The notes beneath the pieces were generated by a model. The model was not told where the DNA came from. It ran no database searches and saw only the letters and a list, made by a program, of their open reading frames with translations. A stretch of 64,000 nt of DNA from Tuctoria greenei (lineage: Eukaryota > Streptophyta > Magnoliopsida > Poales > Poaceae), in NCBI GenBank assembly GCA_036927565.1, contig JAYESD010000001.1:9300001-9364000 (forward strand), in the 5' to 3' direction. Positions 47,716 through 59,188 of the stretch are shown piece after piece. The position numbers were made by a program, and so were the translations under genes. Position 1 is the stretch's first letter, and every line of letters begins with the position of its first letter.

Positions 47716-48180
47716 CACAGCCCTACAACCTAGGCAGATAGATCCTAAACCCACCCAAGAGTGACTGAGCAGAGTGTGCTCATGACGAGACGCGTGATCC
47801 AGATTCGAACGAAATTTTGGCAGCATAACCCCGTTGTTCTCCACTGCACGCCAAAAAATGGTGCAGCGGAGAACAACAGGGTTACAACACCGAAATCTCG
47901 TCCAAATACGGACCCGCGTCTCGTCACAAGCCACGCTCCCTCGGTCACTCCGAGACTATCCAAAAAGGGACAATTCCGAACCTGCACGGCTCACATGCCA
48001 ATGGCATGTGAGACGTGCCGATCCGAAACCAGTAATACATTGCTATAGGTTACGTTGCTCATTTTCATTTTGAGGTCATTTAAGAGAGAGGAAAGAAATA
48101 GAGAAAGAGTGAGAGGAAAGTTGGTCTTAGATGACAATTCCACATCTATTTCCACCGTCCACGCAATCGCGGGTCATTGA
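47716..48180. repeat. Non-coding flank of B with a long hairpin and a perfect palindrome
   Basis: No convincing gene. 47826-47849 and 47861-47884 form 24-bp arms with two mismatches around 11 bases. 47991-48011 is a 10-bp-arm palindrome (TCACATGCCA, A, TGGCATGTGA). This may be the interior of the CACTA-like element that ends at 49753. Confidence 0.6.
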
Positions 48181-48183
48181 CGT

Positions 48184-48376
48184 TCTTAAGGCGGTAAGGC
48201 GACTTAAGGCGACGGATCCCCCTGCTCCCGCGGCGCTGGCTTTCCCTGCCGTCGCCGGCTTCCCCGGCTGCCGCCGCCTCCTTACCCTATAAAGCAAGGT
48301 GACTCGGACGCCTTATGATGCTGGAGCGCCTTACCGCTTTAGCGTCGCTTTAGCGACGCTAAAGCGACGCCTTAAT
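48184..48376. mobile_element. Putative small fold-back element
   Basis: TTAAGGCG-type ends face each other (TTCTTAAGGCGGTAAGGCG at left, complement of GCGACGCCTTAATAAC at right). The right end holds a perfect 29-base palindrome at 48342-48370 with 14-bp arms (GCGTCGCTTTAGCG). No clear target duplication, so limits and class are uncertain. Confidence 0.4.
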
Positions 48377-48574
48377 AACTATGTTCAACGACAAAATATA
48401 CCGCGTTTCTAAGTTCACTGCCGGCGCGAGCTTCTTTTGCGTGCCACCCATCGCCTCGAGCTCCTCCGCCGATGTGAGCTCCTCTCAGCGCGAACTCCTC
48501 CGCATGCTGCATGACGCATCAAGCTGCGCCGCCGCCCCGATCTCCTCTGCTCACCCTTACACACGACCCACCTT

Positions 48575-48594
48575 CTCTCTCTCTCTCTCTCTCT
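48575..48594. repeat. (CT)10 microsatellite
   Basis: Uninterrupted CT dinucleotides within a GC-rich, non-coding stretch (48377-48660). Confidence 0.9.
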
Positions 48595-48663
48595 TTTGGA
48601 GCTACCGGCGACGTCGTGGCACCCGACAGCCGGCCGCCCCCGACGCTGCCCTCCTCATGATGC

Positions 48664-48975
48664 AATTAACCACTTAAGAATAAATAGATAAACCACTTGA
48701 GCATAATTAAATGCATAAGCAAATTAACAACTTAAATTAACCACTTAAGCATAATTAAACAAATTTAAGCAATTTAAGCATAATTAAACATAATTAAATA
48801 AACCTCCTAAGCATAATTAAGCAAAAATAAGCAAATTAAGCATAATTAAATAAACCGCTTAAGCTTAATTATGCATAATTAAGCAAATTAATCATAATAA
48901 AATAAACAACTTAAGCATATTTAAGCAAATTAACCACTTAACCATAATTTAATAAACAATTAAGCAATTTCAACA
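48664..48975. repeat. AT-rich degenerate tandem repeat (TTAAGCATAATTAAA type)
   Basis: About 15-25 base units such as CCACTTAAGCATAATTAAAT, with varying spacing. No coding potential. Confidence 0.75.
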
Positions 48976-49029
48976 AAATTTAAAAAATTTCAAATTCAAA
49001 ATTGAATTTGATTTCAATTCAAATTGAAA

Positions 49030-49480
49030 TTTGACTTTCAATTGGGGGAGGGGAGCTCGGGAAGCAGGGTGAGGGTGGGGGGAGGCGGGGAGGAGGGGAG
49101 TTAAGGGGGGAGGGGTGGGGCGGGTGAGGGTGCTGGTATTGAGGGGCGGGGGGCGAGGTGAGGGGGGAGGGGGGCTGCCAGCCGGCATGGACGGGGGAGG
49201 GAGGAGGTGGCACCGCGGTGGTGAGGGGGGCTGCCGGCCGACGTTGCGCGGGGGGGGGGGGGGGGGGGGGGGGGGGAGGAGGTGGCGCCGCGGTGGTGAG
49301 GGGGGGGGTGTGGAAAGGGGATGGAGAAGTCGAAGGTTTTACCTGGCATGGTGGGGCGCGACTGAGGCGGCGGGCGATGACGTCTGGCGGCGACGTCGGT
49401 CGGCGGCGGTGTTGGGAAAGCGATCGAGAAGCGACGCGGGAAAAATGAACCAGGCGCGCGTGCGCGCGCGGTTAGGTTAA
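49030..49480. repeat. G-rich tract with 27-base G run and duplicated blocks
   Basis: One strand is extremely G-rich. A block like GGAGGTGGCACCGCGGTGG at 49203 recurs at 49277, and 49250-49276 is an unbroken run of 27 G. Open frames on both strands here are by-products of composition. Confidence 0.75.
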
Positions 49481-49753
49481 ATCCACAACTTACGTCGGTC
49501 ATGGTTATTTATGTCGGCCGATGTCAAGACTGACGTAAGTAAAGGTGAACTTACGTCGGCTACGGGTCACGGCCGACGTCAGTATCCATTTATTGTCGTC
49601 GGTTCTTTTACTTACATCGGTCATGGGATCGAAGCCGACGTAATTTATTTAACTTACGTCGGTTACCAGACACCAATGTAATTTACTCAACTTACGTCGG
49701 CTGGCGCACATAAGTTGCACCGGCCGACGTAATTGTTCGCGTTTCCTGTAGTT
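49481..49753. mobile_element. CACTA-like transposon end with subterminal repeats
   Basis: Many direct and inverted copies of ACTTACGTCGGC and GGCCGACGT within 270 bases, a pattern of CACTA (En/Spm) subterminal regions. The stretch ends GTTTCCTGTAGTT, the complement of ACTACAGGAAAC with the expected terminal C changed. The other end and the transposase were not found; it may begin outside the window or have been disrupted by B. Confidence 0.5.
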
Positions 49754-52592
49754 ATTTCTTATGTATGTATTGGGTGAATGGTTCAATATTGTTATATTAT
49801 ATTGATGGTTGATTTCATACAATAAAGAAAAATAATAAGTTGATCAAGTTGGTAAGATCACCATAATTTAAAAACTGGTCATGATATCTTGCTTGTCATT
49901 CAAATCTGTGCAAACAAACACTGACTTGGATCATTTAATCCATCTTTTATCCAGCCTACCAAATAAAAAACTGGATCATCTAATCCATCTAACCAAACAT
50001 CAATTTAAATGATCTAACACAAAAAAAAAACTTGAATGGTCCCATCCAATTCGACTTTAACGTCAAACCAAACGCACCCAAAATGAATTCGCCAGAAATG
50101 AGAGGGCACGCAGCCACGCACGCGGCTCCCCCTATGCAAAAGCGCTAGTATCTGCTTTCACGTACGTACTGTACGTCGGTAGAGTTTTCCGGCACCGAAA
50201 AGATATCAAAGGACTTCACAATCGAAGCCTAGGCCTACCTACTGGCTAGCACTTCACCGCGTCGCTTTTCCGGTTGCGATTGAGCATTCAATTTCCGGGT
50301 TTGTTACGATGAGCATCAGCGTAACGGTACAGTCTGCAGTCATCCGGAAACCCCCTCCGTGGGGAACAAACTATTTACTGTATTCAGGGTGGCGATTGCG
50401 AGCCTTGGCGTCGACATGGCAACAGGACAAGAAGATATGGACAAGTAGGTCTCCTCATTGCGCCTTCCGCGAACGTACACGGTACACGTAGATGCGGACC
50501 GGCGGCGAGCGAGGTGAAACTGCCACACCACGCGCGCCACTACACGCACATGAGCATAATCCTGTGGAATATGACATTTTCCGACTCGATTACATCTACA
50601 TGGTCGGAGTCTCTTACAGGATGAGCGAGGTTGCTGTCGTTGATGCTACGATTACTTTCAGGTAGTACAAGCTAGCAGTGTAAATGAAGATTGCATCCTC
50701 TAACGGATTCATTTAAGACGAAGATTTTGGGTTGGCGTCGAGTATATGGGTGGTTAGGGGGAAGACGATGACAGATTGAATAGTGCAATAGCAGTAGGAT
50801 AAAGTGTAGCTTTCATCTAGTTTTTCCCGATCCGTCGTCCTCTCCATTTCGTGGCATGGTATTAACTGGCACGGTGCTACTGAAACGACAAATGCTGCTC
50901 ATACGACGCAGCTATTCGGCTTTCATACTCGCTGAACAGCCCTAATTAATCGGACTAAAAACGAAGTCAAGGCACGTAGTAATATCGGCTTTGAAAGTTC
51001 AAAGATCCACAAGACAAGACGGCCTCGATTTTTATCGACCGGGATGCGGCTACGGCCATGGGCGCGTAGCAATCGATGCTACCACTGCCATCCTCCCCTG
51101 CATCACGACGGCTTTTTTCTCTGCGAGGCTCACGCGGCGGGCTGCCGGCGGCGAGAATCCTCCGTAGCCACCGTCCATACAGGCGCGGCAGCTAGCGAGC
51201 TATCCATATCCATGCGTCAGTTTATTAATAAATTTCACCGTCGCGCACGGCGCACCTGACCGGCGCAGGCGGCGACGCGCCTCCCGTGCTGTACGGCTAT
51301 GGCGCTGTCTGTTCTCGTTGGCCGCTTCCGCTTCCGCTCCCGCTGCCATTGCCAGCCTAGCCTCGACGCATGGACCGGCTGCAGCAGAATACTGGAGTAC
51401 TGGCAATAGAGTACAGAAGGTTGGCTAGCTAGTCAAACGGTCAATTTGACCGCGATGCGTCCGTACTTCCATGAGCTTTTACTGTGTAGCACATTGTTTT
51501 AATGCTGTACAGCTACGTGCAATTCTTGGAGTACTACGCTCTTATATGTACTGCAAGATCGTTCGAGTCGGGATACTGTACACTCGTAGCGCCATGCAAT
51601 GAGTGTTTGACTTTTCCTTGTCCTAGCCATTTGCGTCAAAACGATCTCCAATTATTAGACATAGTGCCATGCAGTAAGCGCTAATAATTTCGTAGGGTTT
51701 AACACTGACGCATACTATACAAAGCACCCGATGTAATTCCGGAGGCATCCTAGGGACTTCAGTCTTCAAGTTAATAGTGAATGCGGCTTCCCTCCTCTCA
51801 TTCGGTCCTCCCATGCGTGACGTGTCAAAATATTATTGATTCTTCATCAATACTCAATTTAACTATCATATCTTCACAACAAATAAGATGATGATACATC
51901 AGCGGGAGGACGCATGAGAGGACAAACGGGAGGAGGGCAACCGTGTCCAATAGTATAGAGACTCTGAAATGTACAGTACTACTGTACTACAGTAGGTTAC
52001 AGTAGTATAGTAAAAGGGCTAAACCTTATCCGTACGAATGGATGTACACCAACACTTCGGAAAAATAAGTGCTGTCATTCCGTGTCCTCGTCGTATCTGC
52101 TGGCTGATCGTCCCCGACAGTCAAAAGTCCCAGCTCCCAAGACGCGCGAACAGGCCAGCGGCCATCACAGCGGATGCGTGGCTGTGCTGCAATGCATCCA
52201 AAGCCAAAGCCGGCCGCCCGTACGACGTGATCAGTGTTGCCGTACCACCAGGTTATAGCCACGCACACACGCTCGCCAGCCTGGAACCCAAGCATCTGTC
52301 TGCCGCGTGCCTTGCCGCCGGTCGGGCTGGACCTCACTCAATACCCTGTGGAAGGGGAACATGTCAGGCTATGGCGAGGGACACCTGGCGCCGCAGCACC
52401 GCCTTTGCTGCTGCAGGCGTCGTCAGAGCAGTGTTTGGCACGGTCCTACAAATGTCCCGAAGAAATGTCAAAAGAAGCATTAGGCACTGTAGGGCTCTTC
52501 ATGTAAAAATACTACTTATGCTGGTAGCAGACAAATCAGGCAAACTGATGGTGCCGTCAAAAAATTTGAGCAAAACAGTAGGATTAGCAATG
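49754..52592. other. Intergenic sequence
   Basis: AT-rich to about 50090, with CAAACCAAACGCACCC near 50064-50079, which resembles the end of a common grass MITE; its partner end was not found. The rest is mixed composition without splice-consistent or conserved frames. No gene supported. Confidence 0.6.
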
Positions 52593-52594
52593 TA

Positions 52595-52694
52595 CTCCTT
52601 CCTTTCTAAATTATTTGTCATTAGAACAAACTTTTTAGTTCAAAATTAAACTAAAAAACTTGTCCTAATAACAATTAATTTGAGAAGGAAGGAG
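52595..52694. mobile_element. Stowaway-like MITE, 100 bp
   Basis: Terminal inverted repeats of about 45 bases (CTCCTTCCTTTCTAAATTAT at left, complement of the GAAGGAAGGAG end at right), flanked by TA on both sides (52593-52594, 52695-52696). The TA duplication and CTCC(C/T)TCC ends are Stowaway (Tc1/mariner) traits. Confidence 0.85.
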
Positions 52695-52696
52695 TA

Positions 52697-54529
52697 CAAA
52701 ATCATTTTTATATACGTACAAAAGAAGTAACAAATGAAATCGAAGCGAACAGGATCGTGCCCCTGTGCTTAACGTGAACAGCACTCCAAGATACTATAGG
52801 TACTCATGCCCGACCGGTCAGAAGCGCAGATCAGTCGCCCTTTCTCTGGCGACACCATGTTATTTTCTCATCACTGGTGGCAATCATCGATCGCGAAGGC
52901 TTCGGTGTGTTGCTTGAGGCGTCGAGCAGCAGCAAGGCATCAAGCCATGTTTGCGGCCTGTCGTGCCGCCATGCCGATGCCTCTGAGGAATCTCTCTCTT
53001 TCCTAAACAAAAGCCACAGAGTACGTGCAGGTATACGCTCCATTTGGATCTACGAATACTAAAACTTGATTCTGGAAAGCACGGCTCGCTGGCTTGTCCG
53101 TGAGCGTCGTCGTGAATGAGAATCCGACAGCGGCCTCAGCCGCGGTGTTTATAAACGGCGAGTACTGGTACTTTGTCATAAATCGCCTCGAAAATCTCCA
53201 ACCTTAAATTCGCACACGTACTCTCCGGTGAGCAATGCTATGGGGATTGATGAGGCCGCAATTACATGGCTGGCTCGGTCCTAAAACCGAAAGGGTCACG
53301 CAATCAATGAACACAAGCGTCATCCTTAGGGAGACGAAACAAAAGGTACAGTAAATTAAGGACGGAAGGTGCATGGCAAGTTTGGTTTTCTTCAGAGGTC
53401 CTCTTAAGTTAAACCTTGGAACAAGCAGTGGTACTACTGGTCTTGTCTACGCCCACAAGCAGAGCAAAACCAGCAGTCTAATCTGGATGAACGTCTTCCC
53501 CAGGAAGGATCACCTCAGTGCACGAAAAGCCAACCGGCAGCGCGCACCGCTCACGCACCGCCTCGGCGGCAACTGGCAGGCTTCCCGCGCAGCTGCATTG
53601 GCGTTTTTGCATAAGGTCACATGCCATCCCCTCGCGTCTCTGCGCTCTTCACGCGTACGTGCCCGCTTCCGCTCTGACTCTCTTCCCTGCGCGGCGTCGT
53701 CTTGCGCGCGGCCAACCCCGTCCCGGCGCGGGACCTGGGTGCTTTTCTCGTGCGCGGCGTTCGAAACGACCAGCACGATGGCGACGGGGCACGGGAACCC
53801 GCAGCTCCGGCGCGCCGGTGAGCGGACCGTCGCGTCTGCCCGGAAGCCGGAGCCCCATTTCTTTTCTTTTCGGTTTTTTACGCGACCGCCGTTGCTTTCG
53901 CAACCTTTCTGCGCGCTGCTCGCACTGCGCTGATGTAAAAATATCTCTCTTCTCGCGGCCGCGGCACACGTCACCGGCGGAGTGCGAGTCTGACCGAGAG
54001 GCGCCGGACATTCTTGCAGTGTCCCGTGTGGAACGGAGTCGGGAGCCTGTGGCCCGCCGGCTCGAATCCTGCCGTGACATGGAAGGCGGGTGTGACATCT
54101 CTTTTCGTTTTTTTCCACCTCTTTTTCGGGACGAAGCAGGTGACTCGCTGAGTAGAGGATCGGAAAGGCGCAAAAACCGGATGCGTGAATATCACTGTCC
54201 ATTAAGCCCAAATCTTTGCTCAATCGTCCTTTTACCACTAAACAAACACAGGCCTAAAATCAAAAAGTGACGGAAGATAAGATGCTTGTAATTATACATA
54301 TTCTTGTCCCCCAAATCAAGCAACAGGAGGAGAAAGAAGCTACCTTTAGCCTCGGATCATATATTCTGGTAAAGGAAACAGGAGAGAGAAGGTAAAAGAA
54401 CCAGGATCAAACAGAGGAGAGTCGAAGAAAGCTGCGGCGGCATTTACAGGTTCGCGATCTATCTAGTAGGACTACTCGAGAGTGTGTTGCATGCTGCTGC
54501 AGACTGAGGACCCGGATAAGTGACATTGA
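52697..54529. other. Intergenic sequence downstream of the DREB-type gene
   Basis: GC-rich at 53500-54150, where long frames overlap on both strands. None has a recognisable domain or a start context preferred over the others. The gene's 3' UTR should lie just left of 54530; no clear polyadenylation signal was fixed. Confidence 0.55.
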
Positions 54530-55183
54530 TCAGTAATCCCACATGAGCGGCTCCTCCAGGCGGAACGCGCCGCCGCCGGCCACGTCGTCGTCGACGGCCC
54601 ACGACGTCCCGCACGAGAGGGCGGAGGACGGGCCGCATCTCAGGTCGAGGAGCAGGTCCGGGAGGTCGAACAGAGCCTCGTCCGGGTCCGGCACGGCATC
54701 CTGCTGAAGAGGTGGCGGCGGCTGAGAGGAAGAGGCGGTGGCGTCGGAGCTGCTGCTGCTGCTCTCGGTGCTATTGGCATTGGCGTCGGACGGAAAGACG
54801 GCGGCGGCGAGCGCCGCCGCGGCCTGGACGTCCTTGGGCGCCGCGCTGGCCGGGCGCGGGAGCAGGTGCGCCTGCCGCGGAAAGTTGAGGTGCGCGGCGC
54901 GGCCCTTGATAGCGAGCGCGGCCACGTCGTGCGCGCGCGCGGCCATCTCCGCTGTGGCGAAGGTGCCCAGCCAGATGCGGGACTTCTTGCGGGGCTCCCT
55001 GATCTCGGACACCCACTTGCCCCAGCTCCGCATGCGCACGCCGCGGTACGTCGGGTGCCGGCTGCCGTCCTTGCGCGGCCGCTTCTTCTGTGTCGCCACG
55101 GGAGAGGAGAAGGACGACGATGAGGATGAAGAAGAGGCGGAGGGGGAGGTCGGCGAAGCCGGCTCGTGATGAGTGTCGTCCAT
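54530..55183 (-). CDS. AP2/ERF transcription factor, DREB type (TINY-like, A-4 group), 217 aa
   Basis: Intronless, GC-rich. Start chosen at MDDTHHEPASP (55183) because upstream codons have no similarity and a TATA box lies 100 bases upstream. Residues 13-28 are a Ser/Pro run; 33-38 KKRPRK is a likely nuclear signal. Residues 44-102 form one AP2 domain (YRGVRMRSWGKWVSEIREP, then RIWLGTFATAEMAARAHD). Val58 and Glu63 match DREB positions V14 and E19, which favour the DRE/CRT core (A/G)CCGAC. The unbroken EIREPRKKSRIWLG block and lack of CBF signatures point to A-4 rather than A-1. An acidic Leu-rich patch (FDLPDLLLDLR, 172-182) and the C-terminal EEPLMWDY are probable activation motifs. Role inferred from the family: nuclear regulator in stress or growth. 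The only convincing host gene here. Confidence 0.93.
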   Translation of the reverse strand: MDDTHHEPASPTSPSASSSSSSSSFSSPVATQKKRPRKDGSRHPTYRGVRMRSWGKWVSEIREPRKKSRIWLGTFATAEMAARAHDVAALAIKGRAAHLNFPRQAHLLPRPASAAPKDVQAAAALAAAVFPSDANANSTESSSSSSDATASSSQPPPPLQQDAVPDPDEALFDLPDLLLDLRCGPSSALSCGTSWAVDDDVAGGGAFRLEEPLMWDY

Positions 55184-55483
55184 GTTTGCCTGCCCCCAGC
55201 AGCGGTGATGGCGGGGTTGTTGGGCTGGGTGACTTGGGAGTGGAGAACTGGAGACGAGGGAAGCAGAGGTGTGTGCGCGGGGTTTTATGGTGTGGCGCGG
55301 AGGGCAGAGATGACGACGTCGTAGCTGGCGTGGCAACAGAAGCCGACGGACAAAGAAACATCGGACGGCTGGAACTCATTTCAGCATGATATTTGTCGAT
55401 TTATCTGTTGCTCTCCACAGAGAAACCAATAAAAGTACTCCTGCCATTTTACACCTCACCGGTTCCATTTAAACAATAAAATA
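55184..55483 (-). promoter_or_regulatory. 5' UTR and proximal promoter of the DREB-type gene
   Basis: CCATAAAACC (minus strand, 55281-55290) is a TATA-like box about 100 bases before the ATG. A perfect palindrome ACGACGTCGT (55313-55322, GACGTC core) and a GCCGAC core (near 55342-55347) lie just upstream. GCCGAC is the site that DREB proteins bind, so self- or cross-regulation is possible but unproven. Confidence 0.6.
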
Positions 55484-55710
55484 TTTTAAATGACAACGAC
55501 TGTTATGCAATCTGAACTCTCATGCAAGCGTGCAATCCGCAAATCTCAACCTTTAAATGGACATCTAAGGGTGACTACCATTTTACACATAGACCCTTCC
55601 CTTTATGTGTAAAATGTCAACCACTATTGGATGTTCATACAATGGCCGAGATTTGCATATTGCATGCTTGTACATAAGTCCAACTTGCACATCAGTCATT
55701 GCCATTTTTA
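55484..55710. mobile_element. Long fold-back (MITE-like) element upstream of the DREB-type gene
   Basis: Two arms of about 105 bases pair along nearly their full length with mismatches, meeting at ATTTTACACATA and TATGTGTAAAAT (about 55580-55621). Outer blocks AAATGACAACGACTG and complement of CAGTCATTGCCATTT also match. No duplication could be fixed, so the superfamily is unknown. It ends about 300 bases before the gene's ATG. Confidence 0.72.
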
Positions 55711-57204
55711 ATGATGGCTACAACTGAACTTACAGTAAAGTTATTAATATGAAAGATCGATGAAAGTCTGAAATGTACGTAGTCATTCGATTAGTGCCGG
55801 ACGAGGTCTTCTTCATCCGCAGCCCTTGTTCAATAATCCACGGACGCCAATTCGTCACGAAAGCATTATTTTGAGCCTGTCAATCGGCTAAAGGCATTTT
55901 GTTCCGTCTTCGTGCTGTCGTACGTGCAGGCAGCTCGCCATCAACCCAACGGTACATTGGTTTCCGCTCGTCACTGAAGTCAAAAAATCACCACCTCTCA
56001 GACGCTCCCGTGGCCCGTTGCTCAGCGCACCAGCAACGGTCCGGGGCACGTCGCGTTCGGAGTGACGACGATCACGAACACAAGCACACCCGTCGCGGAC
56101 CGGGTCAAGGGCGCGGGCCGTAACCAGGCACGGGCGAGCCACTGGGCCTGCCTGCGTCATGGAAGTTGCTGCACCAGGTGACAGGTTGCATCCACCGCCG
56201 CAGAGTAGCCGCACAAGTGATTCCGGCGACTTGGCCGTTTCACGGCGAGAGTGCTCACCGCATTACGGCCAATGCATGACTGCATGATCAATTTGGCAGT
56301 CCGGAGAGGCAACAGGTGCAGAGTCCACGCAATCACAGCACCGCTACCACCTCGTGCTACTACTAGTGCCGAACTGCTGATCCACCGAACGGTGCTAGTG
56401 TAGCATACAGCCACCTCCCACCCGCCCTCTTTTTCCACGATCGGCCGCCGATGAACCAATCATTTCGCCGTCGCTGTGGCCGTACCACATAATTGGCTAC
56501 TACCACTTCGCAAACTGTTACGTACGCGATTCTATCAGCGCCTAAAACACACCGCTGGTCCTACTGCTACTATTGACAAGAACCAAACGATAAATCCGTA
56601 GCATCATTTACTCATTTAGAATCGCAGCAGCGTACGGCTTCGATCTCCGGTGGTGGCCTGCCTGCGTTGGGCCAGCCGGACAGGACGCCGTCCACCACTG
56701 CTCCCGTTCCCGTTTCGGTGATGGATTATCAATCAACAACGGCCAGTGATCGTCGTTATGGATTGCTCACTGCTGTTACTGGCGAATATACTACCTATGC
56801 TGCATTCTTGCGCTTCAGTGATGCGTGTGTACTGCCTCGTTGATCTCTCGCCGTCGTCTTCGGTGCAAGCTGTCATGAGCGAGGACACCGTGTTTAATTA
56901 ATGGTCGACCCTCAGTTGGTCTTCTGTACCTAACAGTTCTTTAACTCCATCTAAGACGGCGCTGCGTAAATGCCTCCGGCTGAATACGTTTCCCAGATCG
57001 TACACTTACTAACACTCGAGCGGTCCTTCAGTTACTAATTAATCGATGCTGCTTGCAAGAATTAACTGATTAATCTTGTATGAAAGCTTGCTGGAGCCTG
57101 GAGATCACTTTTTATGAGCCGTGTTCCACAGTAGAACATGCATTTAGGATGAGGACGATGACTTTTATTTTGAGTAATAGTACGGCTCTCGTAGTTCAAC
57201 TATT
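55711..57204. other. Intergenic sequence
   Basis: Mixed composition. Open frames at 55888-56459 on both strands lack known domains. Nothing further supported. Confidence 0.55.
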
Positions 57205-57207
57205 TAA

Positions 57208-57339
57208 GACCATCCGCAGTGGCGTACTGTAAAGCATACTAGATACACTGTTTCGCAGTGTAATTTAGAGTACGTACTGTAAAAGCTGAAGGAGAATAGT
57301 GTATAGAGTATGCTTTATAGTACGCTGGTGCGGATGGTC
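57208..57339. mobile_element. Tourist/Harbinger-like MITE, 132 bp
   Basis: Terminal inverted repeats of about 33 bases (GACCATCCGCAGTGGCGTAC at left, complement of GTACGCTGGTGCGGATGGTC at right) with flanking TAA (57205-57207, 57340-57342). A TAA/TTA duplication is typical of PIF/Harbinger MITEs. The interior also folds back. Confidence 0.82.
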
Positions 57340-57342
57340 TAA

Positions 57343-58365
57343 TTACGTGGCCGTTTCCCATCCTCACGCTTAGCTTGTGGCGTCGTTATTTCGAAACACC
57401 CACTTGATGGTTCTTTTCAGACGGTGGGCTCAAAAGCATGAAATCTGCTTCAGAACACTCTGCCCATGTTTCAACAAAACCTTATTTTTTTTCTACTGAA
57501 CTTTTGTTTATTCTTAAAACCGGTTGAAATGTCGCATCACGCCCAGAAAACAGGGATTTGCCGCAGTGTTGGATTTGCCAATTAGTTCTTCAAATTAAGA
57601 CGTGCAATAAGCACGTCGAGTCAATAATACGCCCACATGACCAAGCACAGAAGCTGCCATTTCTACTACGTCATGCCCGGCCGGGCGGGGCGCAGGACAA
57701 GACGACACTTCCACATCGGATGTCAGCTGAACACTAAACAACTGTTAGCTTCTAACCAGCCAAATCATGCACGACACATCTGATGATCGACGCCCCAGCC
57801 CCATATAGCACGCATTGGAAAACCTGGCCCCGGACCTCACACATGCTGCCCCCAAAGCAGACTGTTGCACACCACGCTACTACAACTGGCCCGTTGTCGT
57901 AGCCAGCCACTACATTCCATGGAGGCCCATTCTTTAGTCAGCGTGACCAAATGTGATTTAAGAAGCCACTAACCTCGTAGCGCAACGCAATGGCGTGGCT
58001 CCATATCGGTCATACCTAACCTTATGGTGTGTGGATTTTTCGATGACTTATGCTGAGGCAGGCAGCCCCCACTTGCATTGCCTCACCCACCATGCATGCG
58101 TTCGTACACATACAAGTAGTAGTAACCACCGAACCTCGTGCCAGCAACAACTACACTTCACTTTAATAATCTAGTTTATACTAAGACTAACCTTCAGGGG
58201 TGGCTACGATCTCTGGCTGTATAATATTGTTGTGTAGGATCCCTGCTGCATCATTTGCAACAAATGGAGAGGAACCATTGGTCCAGCAAATGGCTTGACG
58301 GCTCAAGGACAGCAACAGACAGAACGGTTGTTCGCCTTGTTCTTAAATATTCTTTGTGCGTTGCA
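57343..58365. other. Intergenic sequence
   Basis: No gene or clear repeat recognised. Confidence 0.55.
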
Positions 58366-59188
58366 TTATTGAGTCCAGTGTAACCGCAGTTTGTAAGGGA
58401 GCGCATATATAAAATGATAGAAATGAACTGGTACGGTTACAGTACCGGGATCATGAGCTGAAACTTGCGAATAAGGACACATATGACATATATAGTCGTA
58501 TATGTGTTGAATTCTGAGGATGATGCTTAGCCCTAATTTATGATTAGGGTTCGGCCTAATTAGCAAGAGCAGTGCGCAAACATCAATCAACTCCTAATCT
58601 ACTAGGGTTTAGGGATTGGATGGTCATACTTTCGGGTGTAGAGGAAGTAGTGGTCATGAGAACAGTCGGGAGGGCTATGGCTCCTCCACCGACGTAGAAG
58701 AGGCGCCAGCGAGTTGCAGGAGCCCTAGGTGAAGCCTTCCCGAGACTCCTTCCTCAGGTGATCGGTCCCTCTGTGTTTTGGTGGCTATTGACCTAATTCT
58801 GATTGGATTGATTTCTAAAGGGTGTATGTTGCCTTTCTTATATAGAGGAGGAAGTGCCTCAGGGGGCCCCACCCAACATATTCTGTTGGGATATGAAGTC
58901 CCCGATCAGGACTTGGGAGAGGGAAGGAGATTGAGTTGGTTACTGCTGTAACCAACTCCTAATTACCATGTGGTCATCTGATTATTTTCTAACCTTCTCA
59001 CCCTTGACCACGGGTCACATAAGCTAATAACTAAACACATAGACTTTTGACATTATTTCCTTATGCTCGATATAAAGGGAACGGCACATCGAAACAACCA
59101 ATTACGTACTGTTTGACTCGATGACCATATTACATCTCACACTTAGAAACATATCCTAAACTGAGTTTGGCCCCTGAGTATACAGGTA

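Noticed and set aside
49115..49480. Gly/Arg-rich frames on both strands
   Set aside because: Products of extreme G content and the poly-G run; no domain.
52038..52649. 203-codon plus-strand frame running into the Stowaway-like MITE
   Set aside because: No recognisable domain, and its end is supplied by the MITE; chance frame.
53373..54270. Overlapping frames of 186, 250, 242 and 174 codons on both strands
   Set aside because: GC-rich intergenic DNA with four frames open at once. No domain and no promoter or splice evidence that singles one out.
54771..55379. 202-codon minus-strand frame overlapping the DREB-type gene
   Set aside because: An out-of-frame reading of the AP2 gene. The AP2 domain is in the other frame.
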